Made by a program: the position numbers and the translations under genes. Under the pieces are notes generated by a model. The model was not told where the DNA came from, made no database searches, and saw nothing but the letters and a program-made list of their open reading frames with translations. 64,000 nucleotides of DNA from assembly GCA_009780515.1 (NCBI GenBank), contig WQZX01000005.1:1-64000 (forward strand), given 5' to 3'. The DNA is from Nocardioidaceae bacterium (GTDB lineage Bacteria > Actinomycetota > Actinomycetes > Propionibacteriales > Nocardioidaceae). The stretch's first letter is position 1; the number at the start of each line of letters is the position of its first letter. Of this stretch, positions 28,981 through 36,992 are shown piece by piece.

Positions 28981-29312
28981 GCTTCGAGCGGGTGGCGGCG
29001 GTTGCCGACGTACCCGACGACGAGGGCATCAAGGTCACCGTCGACCGGTACGACGTCGTGCTCGCCCGTTGTGGCGAGGAGGTCCTGGCGCTCCAGGACC
29101 TCTGCTCGCACGCCGAGGTCGCCCTGTCGGAGGGCGAGGTCGAGGACTGCACGGTCGAGTGCTGGCTGCACGGCTCGCGATTCGACCTCCGCACCGGCAA
29201 GCCCACCGGACTTCCCGCGACCGAGCCGGTCGCCACCTTCCCTGTAGAGATCCGTGGTGAGGACGTCTACGTCGACACCACGACCACCCTGAACGGAGTC
29301 ACCCCCGCATGA
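28977..29312 (+). CDS. Rieske-type 2Fe-2S ferredoxin of the suf operon
   Basis: 111-residue bifunctional-dioxygenase-ferredoxin type protein. The Rieske ligands are complete: C-S-H in LCSHAEVALSEG and C-W-L-H in ECWLHGSRFD. Such a ferredoxin between sufD and sufC is seen in many actinobacteria though not in M. tuberculosis; it may supply electrons for cluster assembly or be an early client, which is inference. GTG overlaps the sufD stop, and its own stop overlaps sufC by four bases, so it is tightly coupled. Confidence 0.9.
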   Translation: MSFERVAAVADVPDDEGIKVTVDRYDVVLARCGEEVLALQDLCSHAEVALSEGEVEDCTVECWLHGSRFDLRTGKPTGLPATEPVATFPVEIRGEDVYVDTTTTLNGVTPA

Positions 29313-30067
29313 GCACCCTCGAGATCAAGGACCTCCAGGTCTCCGTGGACACCGAGGACGGTGCCAAGGAGATCCTCAAGGGCGTCACGCTGACCATCAA
29401 GTCCGGCGAGACGCACGCGATCATGGGCCCCAACGGGTCGGGCAAGTCGACCACGGCGTACTCCATCGCCGGCCACCCGAAGTACGACATCACCGGCGGC
29501 GAGGTGCTCCTCGACGGCGAGAACGTCCTGGAGATGAGCGTCGACGAGCGCGCCCGCGCCGGCCTCTTCCTGGCCATGCAGTACCCCGTCGAGGTGCCCG
29601 GCGTCTCGATGGCGAACTTCCTGCGCACCGCCAAGACCGCGCTCGACGGCGAGGCCCCCAAGCTGCGCACCTGGGTCAAGGACGTCAACGGCGCCCTGGA
29701 CCGGATGAACCTCGACCCCGCGTTCTCGCAGCGCTCGGTCAACGAGGGCTTCTCCGGCGGTGAGAAGAAGCGCGCCGAGATCGCGCAGCTAGACGTGCTC
29801 GACCCGAAGTTCGCGATCCTCGACGAGATCGACTCCGGCCTCGACATCGACGCGCTGAAGGTCGTCTCCGACGGCATCAACGACTACGTCGCCCGCGAGG
29901 CCAAGGGCCTGCTGCTGATCACGCACTACACGCGGATCCTGCGCTACGTGAAGCCCGACGTCGTCCACGTCTTCGTCGACGGGCGGATCGCCGAGTCCGG
30001 CGGTCCCGAGCTGGCCGAGGAGCTCGAGGCGACCGGCTACGAGCGGTTCATCCCGGCCAAGGCCTAG
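29309..30067 (+). CDS. sufC: Fe-S assembly ATPase SufC
   Basis: ABC-type ATPase that drives the SufBC2D scaffold; soluble, not a transporter. 252 residues: Walker A GPNGSGKSTTAYSIAG, SufC-specific signature FSGGEKKRAEIAQL, Walker B FAILDEIDSGLD and H-loop LLITHYTRIL. ATGA overlap with the ferredoxin. A REP-type palindrome begins at its stop codon and separates it from sufS. Confidence 0.96.
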   Translation: MSTLEIKDLQVSVDTEDGAKEILKGVTLTIKSGETHAIMGPNGSGKSTTAYSIAGHPKYDITGGEVLLDGENVLEMSVDERARAGLFLAMQYPVEVPGVSMANFLRTAKTALDGEAPKLRTWVKDVNGALDRMNLDPAFSQRSVNEGFSGGEKKRAEIAQLDVLDPKFAILDEIDSGLDIDALKVVSDGINDYVAREAKGLLLITHYTRILRYVKPDVVHVFVDGRIAESGGPELAEELEATGYERFIPAKA

Positions 30068-30102
30068 GTCTCGAGCCGGTCGCTTCGCGACCTCCTCGAC
30101 CC
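30067..30102. repeat. REP-type palindrome between sufC and sufS
   Basis: GGTCGCTTCGCGACC forms a perfect 6-bp inner stem with a TTC loop, enclosed by TCGAG/CTCGA arms and GGTC/GACC ends. It overlaps the last base of the sufC stop and ends 23 bases before the sufS ATG, where it could stabilise upstream mRNA or reduce downstream expression. Confidence 0.55.
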
Positions 30103-30124
30103 ACGAGTGAGAAAGGTGGTGCAG

Positions 30125-31372
30125 ATGAAGGGCTTGCTTCCGGAGCTGGAGGTCATCCGCAAGGACTTCCCGATCCTCGAGCGGCGACTGGCGGGCGACG
30201 TGCCGCTGGTCTACCTGGACAGCGCGAACACCTCGCAGAAGCCGCAGATCGTGATCGACACGATGGTCGACCACCTCGAGCGGCACAACGCGAACATCGC
30301 GCGCGCCATGCACCAGCTCGGCGCCGAGTCGACCGAGGCCTTCGAGGCCGCCCGCGACAAGGTGGCGGCCTTTATCGGAGCACCCGACCGCGACGAGGTG
30401 ATCTTCACCAAGAACGCCTCGGAGGCGCTCAACCTGGTGGCGAGCACGGTGCCGCTGCGCGAGGGCGACCGTGTGGTGATCACCGAGATGGAGCACCACT
30501 CCAACATCGTCCCGTGGCAGCTGGCGACCCAGCGCTCCGGCGCGGAGCTGCGCTGGTTCGGGGTGACCGACGAGGGCCTGCTCGACACCTCGCACGTCGA
30601 GGAGCTGATCACCGAGCGCACCAAGGTCGTCTCGGTGACCTGGGTGTCGAACATGCTCGGCACGATCAACCCGATCGCGGCACTCGCCAAGCGTGCCCAC
30701 GCCGTCGGCGCGCTCCTGGTCGTCGACGCCTCGCAGGCCGCGCCGCAGCTGCCCATCGACCTCGCGTCGATGCCCGCCGACGAGCGGCCCGACCTGCTCG
30801 CCTTCACCGGCCACAAGGTCGTCGGACCCACCGGCATCGGGGTGCTGTGGGGCTCGCGTGAGGTGCTGGACTCGCTCCCGCCGTTCCTGGGCGGTGGCGA
30901 GATGATCGCGACGGTGAGCATGGAGCGGTCGACGTACGCGCCGATCCCGCACAAGTTCGAGGCCGGCACCCCGCCGATCGTCGAGGCGGTCGGGCTGGGC
31001 GCGGCGGTCGAGTACCTCGGCCACATCGGCCTCGACGCGATCCACGCGCACGAGCAGGCCGTGACCGGCTACGCGCTCGACGGGCTGCGGAGCGTGAAGG
31101 GCCTCACGGTGCTCGGCCCGCTGGATCCGGCGCTGCGCGGGGGAGCGATCTCCTTCGAGCTCGAGGGCGTCCACCCGCACGACATCGCACAGGTGCTCGA
31201 CAGCCGCGGCATCGCCGTCCGCGCCGGTCACCACTGCGCCAAGCCGGCACACGCCCGCTTCGGCGTACAGGCCTCCACGCGCATGTCGTCGTACCTCTAC
31301 ACGACGCCCGCGGAGATCGACGCCCTCGTCGAGGGTTTGGAATACACGCGCTCGTACTTCAAGTTGGACTGA
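30125..31372 (+). CDS. sufS: cysteine desulfurase SufS
   Basis: PLP enzyme that releases sulphur from cysteine for cluster building. The PLP lysine is in LAFTGHKVVGPTGIGVLWG and the persulphide-forming cysteine in VRAGHHCAKPAHARFG; 415 residues. The track start is a GTG at 30107, but the ATG at 30125 (MKGLLPELEVIRKDFPIL) has AAAGGTGG at good spacing and is preferred. Stop overlaps the sufU ATG. Confidence 0.95.
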   Translation: MKGLLPELEVIRKDFPILERRLAGDVPLVYLDSANTSQKPQIVIDTMVDHLERHNANIARAMHQLGAESTEAFEAARDKVAAFIGAPDRDEVIFTKNASEALNLVASTVPLREGDRVVITEMEHHSNIVPWQLATQRSGAELRWFGVTDEGLLDTSHVEELITERTKVVSVTWVSNMLGTINPIAALAKRAHAVGALLVVDASQAAPQLPIDLASMPADERPDLLAFTGHKVVGPTGIGVLWGSREVLDSLPPFLGGGEMIATVSMERSTYAPIPHKFEAGTPPIVEAVGLGAAVEYLGHIGLDAIHAHEQAVTGYALDGLRSVKGLTVLGPLDPALRGGAISFELEGVHPHDIAQVLDSRGIAVRAGHHCAKPAHARFGVQASTRMSSYLYTTPAEIDALVEGLEYTRSYFKLD

Positions 31373-31833
31373 TGATGACTGCGACACCAGATCTGGATGC
31401 CCTCTACCAGGAGATCATCCTCGACCACTACAAGCACCCGCACGGCAAGGGGCTCCGCGACGAGTTCGAGGCCGAGGTGCACCACGTCAACCCGACCTGT
31501 GGCGACGAGATCACCCTGCGGGTTCACCTCGAGGACGGCGTGGTCGAGGACATCTCCTACGACTCGCTCGGCTGCTCGATCTCGCAGGCGTCCGCGTCGG
31601 TGCTCTACGACCTGCTCAAGGGCAAGAGCGTGGACGAGGCGATGGCGATCCACGCCAGCTTCCAGGAGCTGATGCAGGGCAAGGGTCAGCTCGAGCCGGA
31701 CGAGGACGTCCTCGAGGACGGCATCGCCTTCGCCGGTGTCGCCAAGTTCCCCGCTCGCGTGAAGTGCGCACTACTCTCGTGGATGGCGTGGAAGGACGCG
31801 ACCGCTCAATCCCTGGAGGGAAACGATGACTGA
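31372..31833 (+). CDS. sufU: zinc-dependent sulphur acceptor SufU
   Basis: 153-residue IscU-like protein of the SufU class, which accepts persulphide sulphur from SufS through a bound zinc ion. Ligands Cys-x-Asp in NPTCGDEI, Cys in LGCSISQASAS and Cys in RVKCALLSW are present, as is the SufU-specific insertion after the first cysteine pair. Two adjacent ATGs are possible starts; overlap with sufS and sufT (eight bases) indicates coupling. Confidence 0.94.
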   Translation: MMTATPDLDALYQEIILDHYKHPHGKGLRDEFEAEVHHVNPTCGDEITLRVHLEDGVVEDISYDSLGCSISQASASVLYDLLKGKSVDEAMAIHASFQELMQGKGQLEPDEDVLEDGIAFAGVAKFPARVKCALLSWMAWKDATAQSLEGNDD

Positions 31834-32155
31834 GTCCACCGCCGGCGCCACCACCGTCGACGACGTCACCGAGGCGATGAAGGACGTCGTCGACCCCGAG
31901 CTCGGCATCAACGTCGTCGACCTCGGGCTCGTCTACGGCGTGCACGTCGACGAGGGGTCGAACGTCGTGCTCGACATGACGCTCACCTCGGCCGCCTGCC
32001 CGCTCACCGACGTGATCACCGACCAGACCGAGGCCGCCCTCGAGGGCATGGCCAACGACGTCGCGATCAACTGGGTCTGGATGCCGCCGTGGGGTCCCGA
32101 CAAGATCACCCCCGACGGCCGCGAGCAGCTCCGCGCACTCGGTTTCAACGTCTGA
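31826..32155 (+). CDS. sufT: Fe-S maturation factor SufT (DUF59/MIP18)
   Basis: 109 residues, DUF59 fold, with KDVVDPELGINVVDLGLVYGVHV and LTSAACPLTDVI containing the conserved cysteine. SufT helps mature Fe-S enzymes under high demand. It overlaps the sufU end and closes the suf operon. A single-domain protein with no Mrp ATPase fusion. Confidence 0.93.
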   Translation: MTESTAGATTVDDVTEAMKDVVDPELGINVVDLGLVYGVHVDEGSNVVLDMTLTSAACPLTDVITDQTEAALEGMANDVAINWVWMPPWGPDKITPDGREQLRALGFNV

Positions 32156-32176
32156 TCCCTCGGGCATGCCCCCTGC

Positions 32177-32713
32177 ATGAGCTGGGAGCAGTACGACCGG
32201 CCGGTCGTCGTACCCGACGAGGCGGCGATCGCCCGCTACTGGGGCGACCTCCGGGCGAGGATGAAGGCGACGTACGCCGCACCGCGGGCTACGACCTGGG
32301 GCACGGCCGAGGGCACGGGCTGGCACCCGTGGGTCGACGACCATCCCGAGACGGTCGCCTTCGGGACGACCCCCGAGGAGGTCGACGACGAGGTCGCGCT
32401 GCTCAGCGGCCGCGTGAAGACCGCGTGGTCGCGCCCGAAGGTGTTCTTCGACGGCATCGGCCCCGAGCGCACGGTGGGAGACATCGCGCTGGTGCTCGGT
32501 CGGGACGGCCGTCCGGCGCTCGCCGTGACCGTCGACGCGGTGAGCGTCGCCCGCTTCGGCGACGTGACCGAGGAGTACGCCGAGGCGGAGGCGCTCGGCG
32601 ACTTCACGCTGGCCGACTGGCGGGCGGTCACCAACGCGCGGTTCGCTGCCGAGACCGGCCTCGAGCTGCGCGACGACGACCTGCTCTACCTGCTGCGGAT
32701 CAGCGTGGTGTGA
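32177..32713 (+). CDS. ASCH-like domain protein
   Basis: 178-residue soluble protein. Its C-terminal half (VTVDAVSVARFGDVTEEYAEAEALGDFTLADWRAVTNARF) matches the style of ASCH domains, which are PUA-like and implicated in RNA or modified-nucleoside binding; the N-terminal half (YDRPVVVPDEAAIARYWGDLRARMKATY) is typical of actinobacterial relatives. The exact role is unknown. It begins 21 bases after sufT and may be read through from suf; it ends three bases from the convergent SRPBCC gene. Confidence 0.6.
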   Translation: MSWEQYDRPVVVPDEAAIARYWGDLRARMKATYAAPRATTWGTAEGTGWHPWVDDHPETVAFGTTPEEVDDEVALLSGRVKTAWSRPKVFFDGIGPERTVGDIALVLGRDGRPALAVTVDAVSVARFGDVTEEYAEAEALGDFTLADWRAVTNARFAAETGLELRDDDLLYLLRISVV

Positions 32714-32716
32714 GCC

Positions 32717-33211
32717 TCAGCGGTACTTCGCGTCGGTGTAGGCGCGCAGCCTGCGCAGGAACCACCGGAACGCCAGGTCCGAGACCACACCGCTGATCGG
32801 CATGAGGTGGCGGCCCGGGCCGTCGACCGCCAACGCGAGGGTCCAGGTGAGTCGGCAGCCCTCGGCGGTCGGCTCGACGTCGTACCTCTCGGCGAATGCG
32901 CTGATCGACCGCTCCGACGCCTCGTTGAACCGGAAGGCCATCTGCGTGTGCGGCTCCCACACGAGGAACTCCTCGCTGCCGACCAGGCCGCCGAGCATCC
33001 GGACCGTGCGGGTCGTGCCGACGACCGGCGGCAGGGGAGAGGTCCACTCGACGTGGCGGATGACCTTGGCCCAGCGCGGCCACGCGTTGGCGTCGGCGAA
33101 CACGTCGAAGAGCTGCTCCGGGGTGATCCGGAGGTCCACCGAGTTGCTGTAGCGGTGCTTCGCGGTGTCCACGAACTCCACGCCGACCTTCTCGCACTGG
33201 TGCATCGCCAT
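32717..33211 (-). CDS. SRPBCC-family (START-like) protein
   Basis: 164 residues with the START-like opening VDLRITPEQLFDVFADANAWPRWAKVIRHVEW and later beta strands (GTTRTVRMLGGLVGSEEFLVWEPHTQMAFRF) ending in a long C-terminal helix, characteristic of hydrophobic-ligand-binding polyketide-cyclase/dehydrase proteins. Ligand unknown. ATG at 33211 is six bases after TAGTCT and next to a KstR-like palindrome, hinting at a sterol or lipid link. Confidence 0.8.
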   Translation of the reverse strand: MAMHQCEKVGVEFVDTAKHRYSNSVDLRITPEQLFDVFADANAWPRWAKVIRHVEWTSPLPPVVGTTRTVRMLGGLVGSEEFLVWEPHTQMAFRFNEASERSISAFAERYDVEPTAEGCRLTWTLALAVDGPGRHLMPISGVVSDLAFRWFLRRLRAYTDAKYR

Positions 33212-33217
33212 GGCCTC

Positions 33218-33223
33218 AGACTA
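33218..33223 (-). promoter_or_regulatory. -10 hexamer TAGTCT, SRPBCC gene
   Basis: TAGTCT (minus strand) ends six bases before the SRPBCC ATG and abuts the KstR-like site. Confidence 0.45.
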
Positions 33224-33235
33224 GAACACGTTCTT
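33222..33235. promoter_or_regulatory. KstR-like palindrome
   Basis: TAGAACACGTTCTT fits the KstR consensus TNNAACNNGTTNNA at all specified bases but the last. AGAAC and GTTCT form a perfect inverted repeat around AC. It covers the promoter of the SRPBCC gene. Confidence 0.45.
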
Positions 33236-33273
33236 GTTCGACGGCGTTCGGGCGGGAGTAGGCGCGTGAGCAC

Positions 33274-33279
33274 TACCGT
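33274..33279 (+). promoter_or_regulatory. -10 hexamer TACCGT, ABC exporter
   Basis: TACCGT ends six bases before the GTG at 33286. Confidence 0.4.
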
Positions 33280-33285
33280 GGCACC

Positions 33286-34206
33286 GTGACCGACCCGGCA
33301 GTGATCGAGATCAGTGGTCTGGTGAAGACCTTCGGTGCGTTCCGGGCGCTCGACGGCCTGGACCTGGCTGTCGCGCCCGGTGAGGTGCACGGCTTCCTCG
33401 GCCCGAACGGGGCCGGCAAGTCGACGACCATCCGGATCCTGCTCGGACTGCTCCGCAAGGACGCCGGCACGGTCCGGCTGCTCGGCGGCGACCCGTGGAC
33501 CGACGCCGCCGCGCTGCACCGGCGCCTGGCGTACGTCCCGGGCGACGTGAGCCTGTGGCCGAACCTGTCCGGCGGCGAGATCGTGGACCTCCTGATCCGC
33601 ATGCGCGGCGCCGATCCTCGGACGAGCAGACGCGACGAGATGGTCGAGCGGTTCGGGCTGGACACCACCAAGAAGGGCCGTGCCTACTCCAAGGGCAACC
33701 GGCAGAAGGTAGCGCTCGTCGCGGCGTTCGCGACCGACCCCGAGCTGTTGCTGCTCGACGAGCCGACGTCCGGGCTCGACCCGCTGATGGAGAAGGAGTT
33801 CAACGACTGCGTGGCCGAGCACACCGGCCGGGGTTCGACGGTCCTGCTGTCGAGCCACATCCTCAGCGAGGTCGAGCGTCTCGCGGACCGGGTGACGATC
33901 ATCCGCGAGGGCCGTGTCGTCGAGACCGGCACGCTGCGCGACCTTCGCCACCTCCATCGCAGCAAGGTCGTCGCGATGGTCTCGGGTCCGGCGCCGGACC
34001 TGTCGCCGCTTCCCGGTGTGTACGACGCCGCCGTCGTGACCGGCGACGGCGGCACCCAGGTCACCTGCTCGGTCGAGCCCGAGGCGCTCGGCGAGGTGCT
34101 CAAGGCCCTCGGGGACGCGGGCATCGAGTCGCTGACGAGCACCCCGCCCAGCCTCGAGGAGCTCTTCCTCGACGCCTACCGGGGCGAGCAGGACGTGCCG
34201 CGATGA
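33286..34206 (+). CDS. ABC exporter ATP-binding protein
   Basis: 306-residue ATPase: Walker [11 protein letters not shown], a signature segment [16 protein letters not shown] (KGNRQK replacing LSGGQ, as in several actinobacterial exporters of this kind), Walker [15 protein letters not shown]-loop [17 protein letters not shown] and a C-terminal [11 protein letters not shown] tail. It is coupled to the next gene through ATGA. The pair resembles 'exporter of polyketide antibiotics' systems; substrate unknown. Confidence 0.88.
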   Translation: MTDPAVIEISGLVKTFGAFRALDGLDLAVAPGEVHGFLGPNGAGKSTTIRILLGLLRKDAGTVRLLGGDPWTDAAALHRRLAYVPGDVSLWPNLSGGEIVDLLIRMRGADPRTSRRDEMVERFGLDTTKKGRAYSKGNRQKVALVAAFATDPELLLLDEPTSGLDPLMEKEFNDCVAEHTGRGSTVLLSSHILSEVERLADRVTIIREGRVVETGTLRDLRHLHRSKVVAMVSGPAPDLSPLPGVYDAAVVTGDGGTQVTCSVEPEALGEVLKALGDAGIESLTSTPPSLEELFLDAYRGEQDVPR

Positions 34207-35762
34207 GCACGCTGACCGGCACCGGGCTGCTGGTGCGGCTCGACCTGCGCCGCGACCGGATCCTCGCGCCGGTGTGGATCGCGGTGCTGCTGATGATGAC
34301 GATCGCGTCGGCGGCCGCGACTCCGAGCCTGTACAAGACCCAGGCCGAGCTGGTCCGGGCGGCGGACGCCATCAACAGCAGCCCCGCGATCGTCGCGCTC
34401 TACGGCCCGATCCTCGACCCCACGAGCAAAGGGGAGGTGGCCATGACGAAGATGACGGTGCTCTACGCGCTCTTCGCGGCCGTCTTCTTCGTGGTCGTGG
34501 TCCGTCGCCACACCCGGGTCGAGGAGGAGAGCGGCCGCACCGAGCTGGTCGGAGGCACGGCGGTCGGCCGTGACGCACCGCTGGCCGCCGCGATCCTGTC
34601 CGCGCTGGTCTGGGCGGTCGTCCTCGCCGTACTGGTGGCGCTGGGCAACATCGCCTCAGGCCTCGACTCCGTCGGCTCGATCGCGTTCGGCCTGATGTGG
34701 CTCGGGGTGGCCCTCGTCGCCATCGGCATCGGCGCGGTGACCGCGCAGGTCGCGGCGAGCGCCCGCACCTGCGCGTCCTGGGCGGCCGCGATCCTCGGCC
34801 TGCTCTACGTCCTGCGTGCCGCCGGCGACACCGGCCCGACCTGGCTGAGCTGGTGCAGCCCGTTCGGCTGGAACACCCAGCTCCGGGCCTGGTCCGGTCC
34901 ACGCTGGTGGCTGCTGCTCGCGTACGTCGCCGTCGCCGCGGCTCTGGTGGCCGCGGCGATCGTTCTGCGCGCCCGCCGGGACCTCGGGTCGGGATTGATC
35001 GCGGCGCGGCCCGGTCCGGCGTACGGCTCGGCGCGGCTGGACGGTGCCCTCGCCCTCGTGGTCAAGCTGCACGCGACGCCGTTGGTGCTCTGGACCCTCG
35101 CGCTGGCCGTCATGGGCGTGCTGTTCGGCGCGATCACGCCGACGCTGAACGACTTCCTGGACACGGTGGCCGCCCAACAGATGCTCGACAAGCTCGGCGG
35201 CGCGCTGATCGCCGCGATCTTGTCGGTCATCGCGATCCTGATCGGATACTTCGCGTCGACGGTGTTCTCCCATGCGTCGCGCGACGAGGCCGAGGGCCGG
35301 GCCGAGCTCGTGCTCGCGACCGCCACGTCGCGCACCCGCTGGGCCGGTGCGTACGCCGCCCTCGGCCTGGCCGGCGTCGTCTGGCTGCTGGCCGTCACCG
35401 GGGTCGGCCTCTGGATCGGGTACGCCGTCGCCGACGGCCCCGGCATCGGCAACCTGGTCGTCGCCGCGCTCGCCTGGGCGCCCGCGGTGTGGGTCGTCGC
35501 GGCGCTGGGGCTGCTCTCTCTCGCGCTGCGCCCCTCGCTCGCGGCGCTCGTCTGGGTCTGGCCGGCGATCTTCTTCGTGTTCACGACCGTCGCGGAGCTG
35601 TTCGAGGCGCCCGGCTGGCTGCTCGGCATCTCGCCGTACCGTCACGTCCCGCAGCTGCCCGCCGACTCCTGGTCGTGGCCGGCCGAGCTCGGCCTGACCG
35701 CAGTGGCCGCGGTCGTCCTTGTTGCCGCGTGGTGGCGCTTCCAGCGGCGCGATCTCGGCTAG
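34203..35762 (+). CDS. ABC exporter permease, polyketide-antibiotic exporter type
   Basis: 519-residue membrane protein with about twelve hydrophobic segments in two halves, beginning [29 protein letters not shown]. Each half has a polar loop ending in HxRxEEExGRxEL or [16 protein letters not shown] motifs (around residues 100 and 360), an internal repeat diagnostic of this two-in-one exporter family. ATG at 34203 overlaps the ATPase stop. Likely exports a hydrophobic compound. Confidence 0.85.
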   Translation: MSTLTGTGLLVRLDLRRDRILAPVWIAVLLMMTIASAAATPSLYKTQAELVRAADAINSSPAIVALYGPILDPTSKGEVAMTKMTVLYALFAAVFFVVVVRRHTRVEEESGRTELVGGTAVGRDAPLAAAILSALVWAVVLAVLVALGNIASGLDSVGSIAFGLMWLGVALVAIGIGAVTAQVAASARTCASWAAAILGLLYVLRAAGDTGPTWLSWCSPFGWNTQLRAWSGPRWWLLLAYVAVAAALVAAAIVLRARRDLGSGLIAARPGPAYGSARLDGALALVVKLHATPLVLWTLALAVMGVLFGAITPTLNDFLDTVAAQQMLDKLGGALIAAILSVIAILIGYFASTVFSHASRDEAEGRAELVLATATSRTRWAGAYAALGLAGVVWLLAVTGVGLWIGYAVADGPGIGNLVVAALAWAPAVWVVAALGLLSLALRPSLAALVWVWPAIFFVFTTVAELFEAPGWLLGISPYRHVPQLPADSWSWPAELGLTAVAAVVLVAAWWRFQRRDLG

Positions 35763-35797
35763 TGGGTTCTCGTTATAGATATTCGTTGCAAAATGAC

Positions 35798-35803
35798 TAG
35801 AAT
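35798..35803 (+). promoter_or_regulatory. -10 hexamer TAGAAT, toxin-antitoxin operon
   Basis: TAGAAT ends seven bases before the ATG at 35811. It lies in a locally AT-rich 48-base stretch, unlike the rest of the window, and favours 35811 over the two ATGs upstream as antitoxin start. Confidence 0.45.
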
Positions 35804-35810
35804 GAGATAC

Positions 35811-36275
35811 ATGCCAGCACGAAGCCCGGAGGTCGGTACCAGCCAGCAGGACGCGCTCCAGCGGCTCGGCGCGCGCATCAAGGACCGCCGTCGCCAGCTC
35901 GGCCTCTCGGCCGCGACCTGCGCCGAGGCGGCCGGTCTCTCGCGGGTCACCCTGCATCGCATCGAGGCCGGCAACGCGTCGGTGACGATCGGCGCGTACC
36001 TGAACGTGATCACGGCGCTCGGGCTCACGCTGACCATCCCGATCGTGGACGACCCGGCAGGTGACGGCGTCCGCACCGTGCGCGTCGGCGACTATCCCGG
36101 GCTGCGCTCGCTCGCATGGCAGACCGGCGCGGGCACCGAGATCACCGAGACGGAGGCGCTCAACCTCTACGAGCGCGGCTGGCGGCACCTCGATCGGAGC
36201 GTCCTGGACGACGACGAGAGGCTCTTCATCCAGCACCTCGCCGACGTCTACAGCCACGGGAAGCTCCTTGTTTAG
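35811..36275 (+). CDS. XRE-family antitoxin-like regulator
   Basis: 154 residues. Residues about 12-68 are a Cro/CI helix-turn-helix (RLGARIKDRRRQLGLSAATCAEAAGLSRVTLHRIEAGNASVTIGAYLNVITALG). The C-terminal half (LNLYERGWRHLDRSVLDDDERLFIQHLADVYSHGKLLV) is an unrecognised partner-binding candidate. It overlaps the next gene, an AbiEii-type nucleotidyltransferase, by eight bases, the layout of a toxin-antitoxin operon in which the first product represses and neutralises. The ORF track starts six codons earlier; the TAGAAT hexamer supports 35811. Confidence 0.75.
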   Translation: MPARSPEVGTSQQDALQRLGARIKDRRRQLGLSAATCAEAAGLSRVTLHRIEAGNASVTIGAYLNVITALGLTLTIPIVDDPAGDGVRTVRVGDYPGLRSLAWQTGAGTEITETEALNLYERGWRHLDRSVLDDDERLFIQHLADVYSHGKLLV

Positions 36276-36972
36276 GCGGCCGCACCACCAGCGGATCGGG
36301 CGGCTCCTCGAAGGTCTCGACGCGGACCTGCTGGCCGCTCATCACTGCTGGTTCGGCGGCGGCACCGCGATCGTGCTGGAACATGACGAGTACCGCGAGT
36401 CGGTCGACGTCGACTTCCTCGTCTCGGACCTGTCGGGCTATCGACAGCTCCGGGATGTCGTGCGCAAGGACGGCTTCGTGGGCCTCGCCACCAAGGATGT
36501 GGAGGTCGCTCGGCAGCCGACCGCGGACAAGTACGGCATCCGCGGTCTGCTGGTCGTCGACGGCACACGGATCAAGGTCGAGATCCTGCACGAGGGTCGC
36601 ATCGCGCTCGACGTACCGGGCCCGGAGCGCGCCATCTGCGGCGTACGCACGCTGGCGCCGATCGACCAGGTCGCCAGCAAGCTGCTGGCGAACGACGACC
36701 GCTGGGCCGACACGAGTGTGTTCAGCCGTGACCTCATCGATCTCGCCATGATGTGTCCAGACGGCATGGCGCTGGATGGTGGAGTGGCCAAGGCGGTCGA
36801 GGCCTACGGCAGCTCGGTCAGGGAGAGTCTCGACGCCGCCGTCGGCCGGTTCCGTGACCGCCCGCACCTTCTCGACAGCTGCATCGAGGCGCTGTCGATC
36901 GACGCACCGCGGGCTGCGGTCTGGCGCGACATCCGTGAGGTGGCTGATCGCGTCTCCGCGATCCTCGGCTGA
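36268..36972 (+). CDS. AbiEii/MenT-like nucleotidyltransferase toxin
   Basis: 234-residue DUF1814/AbiEii-type nucleotidyltransferase. The active-site signature is CWFGGGTAIVLEHDEY followed by RESVDVDFLVSD (GG-T and D-x-D metal ligands), and a later GTRIKVEILHEGRI holds a conserved lysine. Family members (AbiEii, MenT) inactivate tRNA by adding nucleotides to its 3' end. Start is inferred as TTG at 36268 (FRRPHHQRIGRLL), preceded by GGGAAG; the ORF track's earlier start is inside the antitoxin in another frame. Low start confidence, firm family. Confidence 0.75.
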   Translation: MFRRPHHQRIGRLLEGLDADLLAAHHCWFGGGTAIVLEHDEYRESVDVDFLVSDLSGYRQLRDVVRKDGFVGLATKDVEVARQPTADKYGIRGLLVVDGTRIKVEILHEGRIALDVPGPERAICGVRTLAPIDQVASKLLANDDRWADTSVFSRDLIDLAMMCPDGMALDGGVAKAVEAYGSSVRESLDAAVGRFRDRPHLLDSCIEALSIDAPRAAVWRDIREVADRVSAILG

Positions 36973-36980
36973 ACGTGCGC

Positions 36981-36986
36981 TAGTTT
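36981..36986 (+). promoter_or_regulatory. -10 hexamer TAGTTT, phosphotransferase
   Basis: TAGTTT ends six bases before the ATG at 36993. Confidence 0.45.
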
Positions 36987-36992
36987 CCGAGC

